Of a stretch of 64,000 bases of DNA, positions 49,907-58,421 are shown in pieces. Location: assembly GCA_026129135.1 (NCBI GenBank), contig JAHCIQ010000001.1, positions 372,001 through 436,000 of the forward strand. The letters run 5' to 3'. Each line of letters opens with the position of its first letter. Within the stretch, counting starts at the first letter, position 1. The notes below the pieces were generated by a model that did not search any database, was not told the DNA's origin, and saw only the letters and a program-made list of their open reading frames with translations. Both the position numbers and the translations under genes were made by a program. The DNA is from Cyanobacteria bacterium TGS_CYA1. GTDB taxonomy: Bacteria > Cyanobacteriota > Vampirovibrionia > Obscuribacterales > Obscuribacteraceae.

Positions 49907-51004
49907 TTGCCTCCAGTTTTAGCCAACTACTATTTAACTTACAAATGCAATTCGCGCTGCACCTATTGCGATATTCCGGTTAAACCAGAGAATATTCCGA
50001 TCAAAGAAGTGGCGCCCGAAATCATCATCGAAAATTTGCACGCGCTCAAGCGTCTTGGTGTCAGAGTAGTTGATTTCACCGGTGGCGAACCCCTTATTTA
50101 TAAGCATTTGCCAGTTGTTTTAAAAGAAGCCAAACGCCTTGGATTTTTCACGAGCGTGGCCAACACAGGAACACTTTATCCAGCCAAAGCGGAGTCGCTA
50201 CGGGGTTTGATAGACGATCTCAAATTTTCTCTTTCTACAATTGATCCCGAATTTTATCAAAGCGAGCGCGGTATTGCTGGTTTTCACAAAGTAATCGAAA
50301 GCTTGAAAATCGCAAAGTCGCTTGGTGAGCGTCCTTCAATCATTGCTACTGCTACACCAGATTCTATTGGTGGAATGGAAGAAGTAATTGGTCTTGCGCA
50401 AGAACTAGGAGTAGTCGTTCTTCTTGGACCGGTTTTCGACTTTTGCGACAACGAATTACTGCAGTCAGAAGGCATTTCCGAGATTCATCGACTGGCTAAA
50501 TACGACAATGTCTGCGTTAATTGGGCATTTACTCAATTCTTTCTTGATGGTGGCAACAATATTGCAAAACCAAGATGCAAAGCCATTTCATCCACTATAG
50601 TAGTCTCGCCAGACGATCATCTTTTACTGCCCTGCTATCACATGCACGACGAGCGCCTCAAAATAAAACATGAAAATGGTCGCTCAAACCTTGATGAAAT
50701 CTGGCACAGCACCCATGTGCAAAAGCGAAAACAAGAAGAAGGCTCCTGGAGCTTTTGTCAGGGATGCACTATATGGTGCTATTTCGAAGCATCTTTTTTG
50801 TGGCCGCCAGACAAATATTTCTTGCTCAACTTGAAAAGCAAATTGCGCTGGGGCAATCAAAAATTGAAACAGCTGGTCGAACAAAAATCTGGATTTTGCT
50901 TGACACGCAAACTTGCAGGCGACAAAGACAAGATTATGAAGGCAATCTCTACAAATCCGCTAAATTCTGCCCCCCAGAAACCTACTGTCGAAATTATTTG
51001 CTAG
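49907..51004 (+). CDS. Radical SAM protein with C-terminal Cys-rich domain
   Basis: 365 residues. YKCNSRCTYCDIP near residue 15 is the CxxxCxxC motif that binds the [4Fe-4S] cluster used for SAM cleavage, followed by FTGGEPLIY. C-terminal cysteines (PRCKAISS, LPCYHMHD, FCQGCTIWCYFE) suggest a SPASM/twitch auxiliary cluster. Family knowledge: such proteins carry out radical peptide or lipid modifications; the substrate is unknown, and no peptide precursor gene is adjacent. Start TTG 49907 has no ribosome site but follows the phosphatase stop closely. Confidence 0.85.
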   Translation: MPPVLANYYLTYKCNSRCTYCDIPVKPENIPIKEVAPEIIIENLHALKRLGVRVVDFTGGEPLIYKHLPVVLKEAKRLGFFTSVANTGTLYPAKAESLRGLIDDLKFSLSTIDPEFYQSERGIAGFHKVIESLKIAKSLGERPSIIATATPDSIGGMEEVIGLAQELGVVVLLGPVFDFCDNELLQSEGISEIHRLAKYDNVCVNWAFTQFFLDGGNNIAKPRCKAISSTIVVSPDDHLLLPCYHMHDERLKIKHENGRSNLDEIWHSTHVQKRKQEEGSWSFCQGCTIWCYFEASFLWPPDKYFLLNLKSKLRWGNQKLKQLVEQKSGFCLTRKLAGDKDKIMKAISTNPLNSAPQKPTVEIIC

Positions 51005-51025
51005 AATGTTCGAAGTTCAAGGTGC

Positions 51026-51101
51026 GGGGCGTTAGCGCAGTTGGTAGCGCGCTTCAATGGCATTGAAGAGGTCACCAGTTCGACCCTGGTACGCTCCACC
51101 A
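51026..51101 (+). tRNA. tRNA-Ala (GGC)
   Basis: 76 bases with encoded CCA. The acceptor GGGGCGT pairs with ACGCTCC, with the G3-U70 pair that identifies alanine tRNA. The D arm contains AGTTGGTAG, the anticodon stem is CTTCA/TGAAG with loop ATGGCAT, anticodon GGC (51059-51061), and the T arm ACCAG-TTCGACC-CTGGT. It reads GCC and GCU codons. Confidence 0.95.
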
Positions 51102-51108
51102 TTTATTG

Positions 51109-51135
51109 ACGGGTTCTCGTTGTGCGAGAGCCCGT
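51109..51135 (+). terminator. Terminator after tRNA-Ala
   Basis: ACGGGTTCTCG and CGAGAGCCCGT form an 11-bp stem (one G-U pair) with a 5-base loop TTGTG, followed by AGCTTTTGG. The T run is short but the stem is strong. Confidence 0.65.
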
Positions 51136-51311
51136 TAGCTTTTGGCGAAAATCTAATTAAGACCCTCTGGGTCTTTTATGCTTAGGGGCCAACCATAAGT
51201 ATTCAGGGATGAAATGCTTATTGTTGACAACCACGTTCTTGAAGACCTATTAGGCTGTAGTTAGAAAAGCGTCACTACTGAACAACTTCTCTTGATAATT
51301 CAACAAGCAAG
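51136..51311. other. Intergenic region
   Basis: 176 bases between the tRNA-Ala terminator and the phosphoesterase stop. I see no gene, strong hairpin or repeat. Confidence 0.5.
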
Positions 51312-52100
51312 TTAAGAGCGAGAAGGCTCGAAAGGCATAAAAACAAGCCGCTTTACTTCGGTTTCGATATAACCATTCTTGTGCAATTTCAGACTGCGAT
51401 AACCTGGCGGTTTGTAGTCCAGTTTGATACCGGTTTCATTAGGCGTAAACTGAGCGCACGTTGACGGTGTCGACATCAGGGTTACATCGCGTCTTTGTGA
51501 ATAAGATTGTTGGTGAACATGTCCCCACAGCACGCCGCGGACATTGGTATGAGCGTCGATTACAGCAAAAAATTCTTTTGGATTTTGCAAAATGTATTTG
51601 TCGAAGCGGTCGGGATCCATATTTACTGGATTATGATGCATGCAAACGAGCGCATGCTTCTCAGCGTGAGTACCAAGTAAAGACTTGAGCCTGTCTAATT
51701 CTTCTTGCGAGATATTGCCTTCTTGTCTCCCCTCGATTTTTGAATTAAGCAAGACCACAAGCCAGTTTTCTAAGATTATTTCGGTTTCGTGTTTGAAGAG
51801 TGGATACTCGCCAAAGACTTCACGAGCCAAATATGGATTGTCGTGATTGCCAAAGAGATAATAAATCGGCTTGTTGAGCGTGCCAAGAAGCTCTGCCAGG
51901 CGTCTGTAAGAAGCAGCCGTTTCGTCCTCGGACAGGTCGCCTGTTAGCACTACAAGATCGTAAGCATTCTCTTGTTTTTTAACTAGTTCGATTACATGTT
52001 TCAAACTTTCAAAAGTATTAAAGCCAAAAAGCATCGGCTCATCGTCTTCGTCGTCACCTGAAGCGAATAAATGAGTATCTGTGATTTGCAAGATTTTCAT
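51312..52100 (-). CDS. Calcineurin-like metallophosphoesterase (CpdA-like)
   Basis: 262 residues. The dinuclear-metal phosphoesterase motifs are complete: ITDTHLF (DxH), VVLTGDLSED, LFGNHDNPY, VCMHHNPV and GVLWGHVHQQS. The architecture matches the cAMP phosphodiesterase CpdA and related class III phosphodiesterases. The cyclic-nucleotide substrate is an inference only. Cytoplasmic. It is divergent from the amidase gene. If the amidase's longest frame (52071) were used, the two genes would overlap, which is one reason to prefer a later amidase start. Confidence 0.88.
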   Translation of the reverse strand: MKILQITDTHLFASGDDEDDEPMLFGFNTFESLKHVIELVKKQENAYDLVVLTGDLSEDETAASYRRLAELLGTLNKPIYYLFGNHDNPYLAREVFGEYPLFKHETEIILENWLVVLLNSKIEGRQEGNISQEELDRLKSLLGTHAEKHALVCMHHNPVNMDPDRFDKYILQNPKEFFAVIDAHTNVRGVLWGHVHQQSYSQRRDVTLMSTPSTCAQFTPNETGIKLDYKPPGYRSLKLHKNGYIETEVKRLVFMPFEPSRS

Positions 52101-52121
52101 AAAGCGTCCACAATATTGCCT

Positions 52122-53960
52122 GTGTTGAGGTCTTCCACCATCTTTTTATCTAGCACCATGGCGGCTCTGCCGCTCCTGGGGGCATTTTGCGTTCCTTTAG
52201 CAATGGCGCAAAGCCAGAGCCAGTTGCGTATAGTCTATCCCAAAGATGGTGCCAGTATCGAGGCGCCTTCCACTTTTGTCATTGGCAACACCACCCCTGG
52301 CAATCAAGTATCGGTTAATGCTCAACCGATAACGGTAAATGCTCAAGGTTTGTTTGCCGGAGTAATCAAGCTGAAACAAGGTCAAAATTCTTTCAGCCTC
52401 AAATCTGGTGATTCAACCCAAGAATTAAAGATAAAACGTCCAGAACCACGAAAACCGATTGACCCGACAGTCTGGGCACTGGATGAAAAATCGGCGGAGC
52501 CTAAAGATTCGCTGGGACTGGCACCAGGTGATGTTGTCACATTCAAAATCCGCGCTACGCCGGGCTCTCAAGTGAGCGTTTCGCTCGAAAATAAAACTAT
52601 TGCACTTCAAGCTAAAGCCAGTCCAGACGTCAAAATCGATTATGGCAAAATTATTTCCAAATCAACTCCTTCAGGCGATGTTTATGTTGGTTATTACAAG
52701 GTGCAAGCGCAAGATCAATTTCAGGGCGCAAGGCCAAAATTTATAGTCAAAAAAGACGGCAAAGAACTAAGTTGTGTTACGCCTGGAGCACTCTCTGTGG
52801 TGCTGCAACCAAGGCTTGCTGAGACTATTCACGACCAGACAATCGTTCGTGCAGGCCCAGGACAGGCGCGTCTTACTCCGCTTCCATCTGGTATCAAATT
52901 AGTGGTAGATGGATACAAGGGCAAAGATATTCGTCTTAAGTGGGCTGAGAACAAACACGTTTTTATCGAAGCTAAAGATTTGCGCTTTAGTATGGAACCA
53001 CAGGCGGTGACAGGACAATATCCAAGCTCGGGCGTTAAATCTGTAAATATCGAGCAAGACTCTTATGGCGACAAAGTCATTGTGCCGCTCACTGAGCGCC
53101 TCCCCTTTGAAATAGATCAATTTTTGAAGCCAAATAAATTAGTGGTAAAAGTTTATGGTGCCACTGCCGATACCGACTGGTCGTCGCAAGAACATTCTTC
53201 CGCATTCGAAGGAAGCGATCCTAAAGTCGCGCGTGTAGGTCAGGTGCACGGCACTAGCTGGAAGCAGCTTACAGACGGTGTGTACGAGCTTACAATCAAT
53301 ATTGAGGGCAATCGCCAGTGGGGTTATTATCCCGAGTATGAAGGTGAAAATCTCGTCATTCATGTTCGTGACCCCATAAAACTAAATGGTGATGGACCGG
53401 GCAATTTGAAAGGACTCAAAATTTGCGTCGACCCGGGTCATGGTGGAGCACAGCCTGGAGCCTCGTCTTGTGCCGGTATCAGCGAAGCCGAAATCAATTT
53501 GAAAATTGGACTCAAGTTAAAAGACATACTGGAAAAATATGGTGCTACCGTTGTCATGACTCGTACTACCGATGTCGATGTAGACCTCGCCGAACGCTGC
53601 GAAATAGCTCGAAAAGCAGGCGCGCAACTATTGTTATCGGTTCATAATAATTCACTTCCCGATGGTCGTAACCCCATTAAAGAGCATGGTTCGTCCACAT
53701 ATTTCTATCATCCACAATCGGTAGAATTTGCTCAGACATTGAAAAATAAATTGCTTCAATATCTTGGTTTTCCCGATATCGGTTCTCGCTATCAAAATCT
53801 GGCTCTCACTCGTCCAAGCGAAATGCCAGCAGTTTTAGCCGAAGTTGGATTTGTAATCAACCCAGACGAATGCGCGCAGCTCATTCAGCCAGAAGTGCAG
53901 GAAAAAGCAGCAAAAGCGCTCGCTGACGGCATTGTCGAATACTTAGGTAAACCACAATGA
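52122..53960 (+). CDS. N-acetylmuramoyl-L-alanine amidase with AMIN domain
   Basis: 612 residues from GTG 52122. The N-terminus (LRSSTIFLSSTMAALPLLGA then FCVPLAMA) is a signal peptide. Beta-rich middle domains include AMIN-like IVPLTERLPFEIDQFLKPNK. The C-terminal Amidase_3 domain has the zinc ligands in VDPGHGGAQPGA, EAEINLKIG and SVHNNS, and the catalytic Glu in AEVGFVIN. It cleaves the bond between sugar and peptide in peptidoglycan during cell separation. TTGCAA-17-CACAAT (52086-52114) ends 7 bases before the GTG, suggesting a leaderless message. It overlaps coaX by 4 bases. Confidence 0.9.
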   Translation: MLRSSTIFLSSTMAALPLLGAFCVPLAMAQSQSQLRIVYPKDGASIEAPSTFVIGNTTPGNQVSVNAQPITVNAQGLFAGVIKLKQGQNSFSLKSGDSTQELKIKRPEPRKPIDPTVWALDEKSAEPKDSLGLAPGDVVTFKIRATPGSQVSVSLENKTIALQAKASPDVKIDYGKIISKSTPSGDVYVGYYKVQAQDQFQGARPKFIVKKDGKELSCVTPGALSVVLQPRLAETIHDQTIVRAGPGQARLTPLPSGIKLVVDGYKGKDIRLKWAENKHVFIEAKDLRFSMEPQAVTGQYPSSGVKSVNIEQDSYGDKVIVPLTERLPFEIDQFLKPNKLVVKVYGATADTDWSSQEHSSAFEGSDPKVARVGQVHGTSWKQLTDGVYELTINIEGNRQWGYYPEYEGENLVIHVRDPIKLNGDGPGNLKGLKICVDPGHGGAQPGASSCAGISEAEINLKIGLKLKDILEKYGATVVMTRTTDVDVDLAERCEIARKAGAQLLLSVHNNSLPDGRNPIKEHGSSTYFYHPQSVEFAQTLKNKLLQYLGFPDIGSRYQNLALTRPSEMPAVLAEVGFVINPDECAQLIQPEVQEKAAKALADGIVEYLGKPQ

Positions 53961-54787
53961 CACCAGATGCGACATCGAAAAGAATAATAGTAAATGTCGG
54001 CAATTCGCGTACGACCTGGGCTGTATTCAATGGCGACGAGCTAGTTAAATCGTGGAGCAATCCCACTACACAATCGCGCTCGCAAGCCCCCGATATCGCA
54101 TCAGACCTTGATGAAGGACTCGATGGAGAGTCGATTGAAAATCAAGTTGTTTATATCTGCTCGGTAGTTCCATCTGCTTCGTTAGCACTGATAGAAGCTT
54201 TGCACGAACATGGATTCGACCCGCGCGAAATCAGGCTCGATATGCAGAAAGGCATTACCAAACTTTATCCCACTTTTGGTACCGACCGCCTGGCCAACTG
54301 TTATGCAGCATTTAAAATCTATGGTTCAGAGTGCGACAATTTACTTGTTCTCGATTTTGGAACTGCCACCACTATAAGTGCAGTCAATTCAGAGGGCGAA
54401 TTTCTCGGGGGCATGATAACACTGGGCTTTCAAGATACCCTTACTACTATCGGAAAGCGCTTGGAGCAGCTGCCTGTCATAGATTATGACGGTAATGGCG
54501 AGCGAGTTTTTGACAATGTCAGCCCGTTATCCAATTCGACACGTGATTCTATTTTTGCAGGTGCTTTATATTCACAGCTAGGCACAGTTGAAAAATGGAC
54601 TAACAAATGCAAGCAAGAGCTGCAAGGAAAGACCATCGTTGTCGCAACTGGCGGTTTGAGTCGATATATCGGTCAACACCTTGAGCAAGGCACAATCGAT
54701 GCCTTCGATAAAGAGCTGACTCTAAAAGGTGTTAACTTTATTGCCCAGGAACTCGAGGCGGAAGCGGTCCCAGCGGATCTAAGTTGA
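53957..54787 (+). CDS. coaX: Type III pantothenate kinase
   Basis: 276 residues. IIVNVGNSRTTWAVFNGDEL (phosphate-binding site), TDRLANCYAAFKIYG, LVLDFGTATTISAVNSEGEF and GGMITLGFQDT match CoaX. It phosphorylates pantothenate, the first step of coenzyme A synthesis; the type III enzyme needs a monovalent cation and is not feedback-inhibited by CoA. ATGA overlap with the amidase gene makes it the second gene of the unit. Its 3' end overlaps a convergent small gene by 50 bases. Biotin ligase elsewhere in the window (33971) is functionally unrelated. Confidence 0.92.
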   Translation: MTPDATSKRIIVNVGNSRTTWAVFNGDELVKSWSNPTTQSRSQAPDIASDLDEGLDGESIENQVVYICSVVPSASLALIEALHEHGFDPREIRLDMQKGITKLYPTFGTDRLANCYAAFKIYGSECDNLLVLDFGTATTISAVNSEGEFLGGMITLGFQDTLTTIGKRLEQLPVIDYDGNGERVFDNVSPLSNSTRDSIFAGALYSQLGTVEKWTNKCKQELQGKTIVVATGGLSRYIGQHLEQGTIDAFDKELTLKGVNFIAQELEAEAVPADLS

Positions 54788-54929
54788 AGCACTTCTCTAA
54801 CTCGGTTCTATAAATAGGATTTGTGAGCGCATCATAGGAGTACAGCTCATCAACCCAGTAACTTTGTTCTTGCCCTTGTAATTTTTCAATGCGCTGTTTG
54901 AGTTTCATTGACAGAATTTGGTCTTGCAT
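54738..54929 (-). CDS. Small hypothetical protein (63 aa)
   Basis: 63 residues, MQDQILSMKLKQRIEKLQGQ..., then SYWVDELYSYDALTNPIYRT and NLDPLGPLPPRVPGQ. A helical N-terminus and a proline-rich tail look like a genuine protein. AAGGG lies about 7 bases before the ATG. The last 16 codons are antisense to the end of coaX. The opposite-strand frame (54908-55096) is less protein-like and not called. Function unknown. Confidence 0.5.
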   Translation of the reverse strand: MQDQILSMKLKQRIEKLQGQEQSYWVDELYSYDALTNPIYRTELEKCFNLDPLGPLPPRVPGQ

Positions 54930-55280
54930 CCGCGCCCTTTTCTAGTGATTTGGTAAATGTTCTAACTGAGAAACAAAATGTAACTTCGACTACTAATAGT
55001 CTAATTTCTCAAATCAATCAGGCAATACTTGACTTCCGGGGCGAAAGACGCCAAACTCTGATAACGCCCACATCTTCGGGCTTTGAGCCAACCTAAACTT
55101 TGACAGATAATTGAGGTCTCTAACGCATGGATGCTTTATCGCAAGCGCATAAGGAGCGGATATAGAGACGGAAAATCTATATCTAGCACACCTCTGTAAA
55201 AGCTATGGAGTGGCAAAATAAGTCATTATACGCAACTAATGGTAGTATGGATTCAAAGGAAGAAGTGAGGAAAAAACAGA
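54930..55280. other. Intergenic region
   Basis: 351 bases with no supported gene. It contains the upstream region of the Sm-like gene; I see no clear inverted repeat or terminator. Frames in it are short and lack ribosome sites. Confidence 0.5.
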
Positions 55281-55595
55281 ATGAACCTTAAACTTCGCCT
55301 CGAAAGACTGTGTGACGGACGTAGCTGGGCCCGCCTGCATTTTCCTGATGGAACCACACTCACAGGACGTGTGCTTCGAATCGGGCAGGATTACGTCGAG
55401 ATTGAATCATATGGTGAAGCGGATAAGCCGCAAAAACGCGAATACTCGAAACACCTGGTACCGTTGAACCTGGTGAAATTCATAACAATCGAGTCATCGT
55501 CTTTTGCCGAAGCCGAACGCCGTCGTTTAGATTATGCTTCTCAAATGGAATTTTCTAACGAAACAGCAGATTCAATGCCGGAGCTGGAGAGGTAA
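55281..55595 (+). CDS. Sm-like-fold hypothetical protein (104 aa)
   Basis: 104 residues with GAGGA about 10 bases before the ATG. The stretch ARLHFPDGTTLTGRVLRIGQ followed by DYVEIESYG has the beta1-beta2-beta3 pattern of Sm/LSm/Hfq-like folds (GTxLTGxVxxxxxDxVEI), and a helix-rich C-terminal tail (FAEAERRRLDYASQMEF). Whether it binds RNA as Hfq does is unknown; conserved Hfq residues of the proximal site are not evident. Its end directly abuts the FAD monooxygenase reading frame. Confidence 0.6.
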   Translation: MNLKLRLERLCDGRSWARLHFPDGTTLTGRVLRIGQDYVEIESYGEADKPQKREYSKHLVPLNLVKFITIESSSFAEAERRRLDYASQMEFSNETADSMPELER

Positions 55596-55612
55596 ATACC
55601 AGAGTTATAGTC

Positions 55613-56740
55613 GTGGGGGCCGGTATCGGTGGTCTTGCTGCCGCCATTTCTCTGCGCAAAGTTGGATATCTGGTAGATATATTCGAAAAGTCGCCGAACT
55701 TACAAGAAGTTGGAGCTGGCATTGTACTTTATCCAAATGCGGTCAACGCTCTCAAGCAAATGGGCGTTTATGTTCAAATTTCCCAAATAGCAAGCTTTCC
55801 AACTGTCGCAAGATATTTGAATTCGAAAGGCAAAGTCCTTGTCGAAATGAATATGAATGATTTCGAGCCTGGCTCAGAAGCGATAACCATACACAGACTC
55901 AACTTGCAAAAGGTGCTTTGCGATGCCGCTTTGTCGCTTGGAGCCCAAATTCACTTCAATAAAGAATGTTGGACGCTCGAGCAGGATACCGATACTGTAA
56001 CGCTTCATTTTTCCGATGATACGAAAACCCAAACCGATATCGTTATAGGCGCGGACGGTATTCATTCCAAAATCAGAAAAAATCTGATCAACGACGGCGA
56101 ACCCAGATATACAGGCAGTTTTGCCTGGCGAGGCGTAACGTCGAGTCAGGTGTCATATCCATCTAACCAGAGTCTGCTTATTTTTGGGCGCGGAAAACAA
56201 TTTGGCGCAACTCCCGTGGGCAGCGGACGTGTGTATTGGTTTGCCACAATGTCTGATGAAAAGGGACACCAGGATAGACGTACGAAGCAAGATGTCCTCA
56301 AGTTTTTTGGCGATTGGACCGACCCGGTCAATGAATTAATCGACGCTACCAAAGATAGCGAAATTTTGACACACAATTTATACGATCGTGACCCGGTCTT
56401 AAAATGGGGTGAAGGTCGTGTAACTATACTTGGAGATGCGGCACATCCTATGACACCGTTCATGGGGCAAGGTGGGTGCCAGTCTTTAGAGGATGCAATT
56501 GCACTTGGTCATTGTATGAAAGTGAACCAGAACCCTGTGGAAGCTCTGCGCCAATACGAAAAACTGAGACAGGAGCGAACTTCTGACTTCGTTTATCAAT
56601 CGCGCAAATCAGAAGCAATGTCTATGACGACATCTCGCATAAGTACTATGCTTCGCGATGCGATACTACCTATGGTGCCATCGAAACTGATAGCCAAGCA
56701 ATTACATACTCTTGCAAATTATAAAATGCCGGAGCTTTAA
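55613..56740 (+). CDS. FAD-dependent monooxygenase (N-terminus uncertain)
   Basis: 375 residues from GTG 55613. GAGIGGLAAAISLRKVGY (FAD Rossmann fold), GADGIHSKIRKNL (DG motif) and ILGDAAHPMTPFMGQGGCQS (GD motif) identify a class A flavoprotein hydroxylase related to 3-hydroxybenzoate 6-hydroxylase and UbiH-type enzymes. The start is a problem: GTG 55613 lies inside the first beta strand (TRVIVVGAGIGG). Upstream bases keep the frame and encode RVIVV, but no ATG, GTG or TTG is available before the in-frame stop at 55556-55558. A non-standard start (for example GTA 55592 or ATA 55607) or a frameshift from the Sm-like gene should be considered. Confidence 0.85.
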   Translation: MGAGIGGLAAAISLRKVGYLVDIFEKSPNLQEVGAGIVLYPNAVNALKQMGVYVQISQIASFPTVARYLNSKGKVLVEMNMNDFEPGSEAITIHRLNLQKVLCDAALSLGAQIHFNKECWTLEQDTDTVTLHFSDDTKTQTDIVIGADGIHSKIRKNLINDGEPRYTGSFAWRGVTSSQVSYPSNQSLLIFGRGKQFGATPVGSGRVYWFATMSDEKGHQDRRTKQDVLKFFGDWTDPVNELIDATKDSEILTHNLYDRDPVLKWGEGRVTILGDAAHPMTPFMGQGGCQSLEDAIALGHCMKVNQNPVEALRQYEKLRQERTSDFVYQSRKSEAMSMTTSRISTMLRDAILPMVPSKLIAKQLHTLANYKMPEL

Positions 56741-57379
56741 ATGCTCTCCGATGCGCAAGACCGTAAGCTGAAAGAAGTTTTGTTGGAAGCGGCACTTTTT
56801 TTTAGTGCAAATTTTGTTGTGAACTCGTTTGGGCAAATTGTTTTCCGTTCCGCCGATCCAAATTTGAAACTTACTATTTTAGGTCTGATTCTATTTCCAG
56901 TCTTTGCACTGATTTTTCTGCGCGAGGATGATTCTTTGCGCAAAAGGACGCTGTGGTTACCAGCAGTCGTTAATCTTCTCAGTCAGATTTTGGGATGGAT
57001 GTTTTTTGTTTATCGACTTTTCAATTTGTGCGATTTTACAAGAGTCTTGATGCGGTGGTTCTGTTATCTGTATTTTTTGATTGAACCACTGTTGTTAATC
57101 ATCGCCATCCCTCTTTTCTTTTGTGGAAGTGAAGATGTTGCACATTCTCAAATTAAGGTTGGTTCAGCGATCATCTATCAATGGAAATCACCAGGAGAAA
57201 ATGGCGAAGAAGATTCGATTGTAATTGAAAAGCGAATTCCAATTTTTTCCGAATTTTTCTTTAGAACCTGTCTGGATACGATTGATAGAAGATCGGTCTT
57301 CGTCGATTTCAAAGTAGTCGACAATGAATTTATTGAATACTTAAAAGAGGGAAAAACAGTTCGAATCAAGGTGAACTAG
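56741..57379 (+). CDS. Membrane protein of unknown function
   Basis: 212 residues starting on the base after the monooxygenase stop. Roughly four spans occur in the first 125 residues (LEAALFFSANFVVNSFG, LTILGLILFPVFALIFL, WLPAVVNLLSQILGWMFFVY, YLYFLIEPLLLIIAIPLFF). The rest is a soluble domain with VGSAIIYQWKSPGENGEEDS and FRTCLDTIDRRSVFVDFKV. I do not recognise the family. Coupled translation with the monooxygenase suggests a functional link. Its last 14 bases overlap the convergent gene. Confidence 0.65.
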   Translation: MLSDAQDRKLKEVLLEAALFFSANFVVNSFGQIVFRSADPNLKLTILGLILFPVFALIFLREDDSLRKRTLWLPAVVNLLSQILGWMFFVYRLFNLCDFTRVLMRWFCYLYFLIEPLLLIIAIPLFFCGSEDVAHSQIKVGSAIIYQWKSPGENGEEDSIVIEKRIPIFSEFFFRTCLDTIDRRSVFVDFKVVDNEFIEYLKEGKTVRIKVN

Positions 57380-57734
57380 ACTTTTTAAGGCCTTGCAACT
57401 CAGCTAAGTGCTTTTTTGCTTCTGCCATATCTGCTGCGAAAAGGTTTTTGTTTGACGCGCTTTTCATCAATGAAATCATCTTTATTTGTGACTTAATAGC
57501 CTCGTCATAAAGACCTGCGTGAGCGTATTCGTTTGTTCGCCAAAGATAAGAGCCTGGAACCTGGTCGTCTACAGGAAACGCTTCAATATATTTGGACGCC
57601 CCTTTGCCATAAATATTGGGATATTGATGACCAACTACCTCCCAGTGCCCATTTACTTTTTCAAGCGAAATGGTCATATCTGGAAATGGCTTGATTTCTT
57701 TTATCAAAAAGTTGCGGCGTGACTGCATGTCCAT
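57366..57734 (-). CDS. Hypothetical protein (122 aa)
   Basis: 122 residues. N-terminal half (LIKEIKPFPDMTISLEKVNG, HWEVVGHQYPNIYGKGASKY) looks beta-rich; the C-terminal half is helical with TPR-like spacing (GLYDEAIKSQIKMISLMKSA, MAEAKKHLAELQGLKKSSS). It starts 1 base after the stop of the lipoprotein gene on the same strand, so it is probably cotranscribed and translated with it. No signal peptide. Function unknown. Confidence 0.6.
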   Translation of the reverse strand: MDMQSRRNFLIKEIKPFPDMTISLEKVNGHWEVVGHQYPNIYGKGASKYIEAFPVDDQVPGSYLWRTNEYAHAGLYDEAIKSQIKMISLMKSASNKNLFAADMAEAKKHLAELQGLKKSSSP

Positions 57735-57735
57735 A

Positions 57736-58353
57736 CTAATTCTTAGTAAGCACCTTGAGCACTGCTTCGCGATAATCTGGATCTTTTTCGTGAAACTCGA
57801 GTATGTTTTTTTTGAAGTCGACGTTTAAATAAAGTTCTGCATATTTGCTTGCATCTTCGGCTTCAGTGCCATAGAAGAGCTTCATGCATTGCACGCTATC
57901 CTCTTTGCCCATGTTGATGCAAACAAGTTCAGTCATTGCATTCATGGTTAGAGCTTCAGCTTTCTTCTCATACTTTTTTGCTAGCTCATTCAAGAAAATA
58001 TCGCTGACTTTGCCAAGCGAGCTAATCTTTACCCGGTCGATATTTGGCGAAATGTCAGCTTTGAATCCAGCATATTTGCCATTAATTTCGCCTACAGCTT
58101 CAACAGTTCTTGAGCCATCTGGATTTTCGATATTTTTAGAAATTGGAATATCAAAATCGCCCATGTCTTCTTCGCCAAAAGTTATTTTACCTGGTTTGGC
58201 AATTGTTTGCGATGTCGGAGCCTCGGTTTGTGCTGAGGCAGACTTATCTTTGACAGTTTCGCCCGTACTTTCGACACCAGCTTCGCCACAGCCACACAGA
58301 GCAACTGAAAGAGCCGCAAAGCATAAAAATCTGACTTTAGGTTCTAATCTCAT
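57736..58353 (-). CDS. Lipoprotein of unknown function
   Basis: 205 residues. The N-terminus MRLEPKVRFLCFAALSVALC ends in a lipobox (LCGC), so it is likely a lipid-anchored outer-leaflet protein. After a Thr/Ser/Gln-rich linker comes a soluble domain (KITFGEEDMGDFDIPISKNI, AKKYEKKAEALTMNAMTELV). No family recognised. A TAGTAT box ends 6 bases before the ATG, consistent with a leaderless message. It is the first gene of a pair with the one downstream. Confidence 0.65.
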   Translation of the reverse strand: MRLEPKVRFLCFAALSVALCGCGEAGVESTGETVKDKSASAQTEAPTSQTIAKPGKITFGEEDMGDFDIPISKNIENPDGSRTVEAVGEINGKYAGFKADISPNIDRVKISSLGKVSDIFLNELAKKYEKKAEALTMNAMTELVCINMGKEDSVQCMKLFYGTEAEDASKYAELYLNVDFKKNILEFHEKDPDYREAVLKVLTKN

Positions 58354-58421
58354 ATTTAGATACTAGATTAAATGGACTCGATTTCCTATTCTTATAGCCG
58401 TTGGATATAAGTTCTGTTGAC

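Noticed and set aside
54908..55096. Plus-strand 62-residue frame opposite the small coaX-convergent gene
   Set aside because: TTG start without ribosome site and less protein-like composition than the minus-strand frame.
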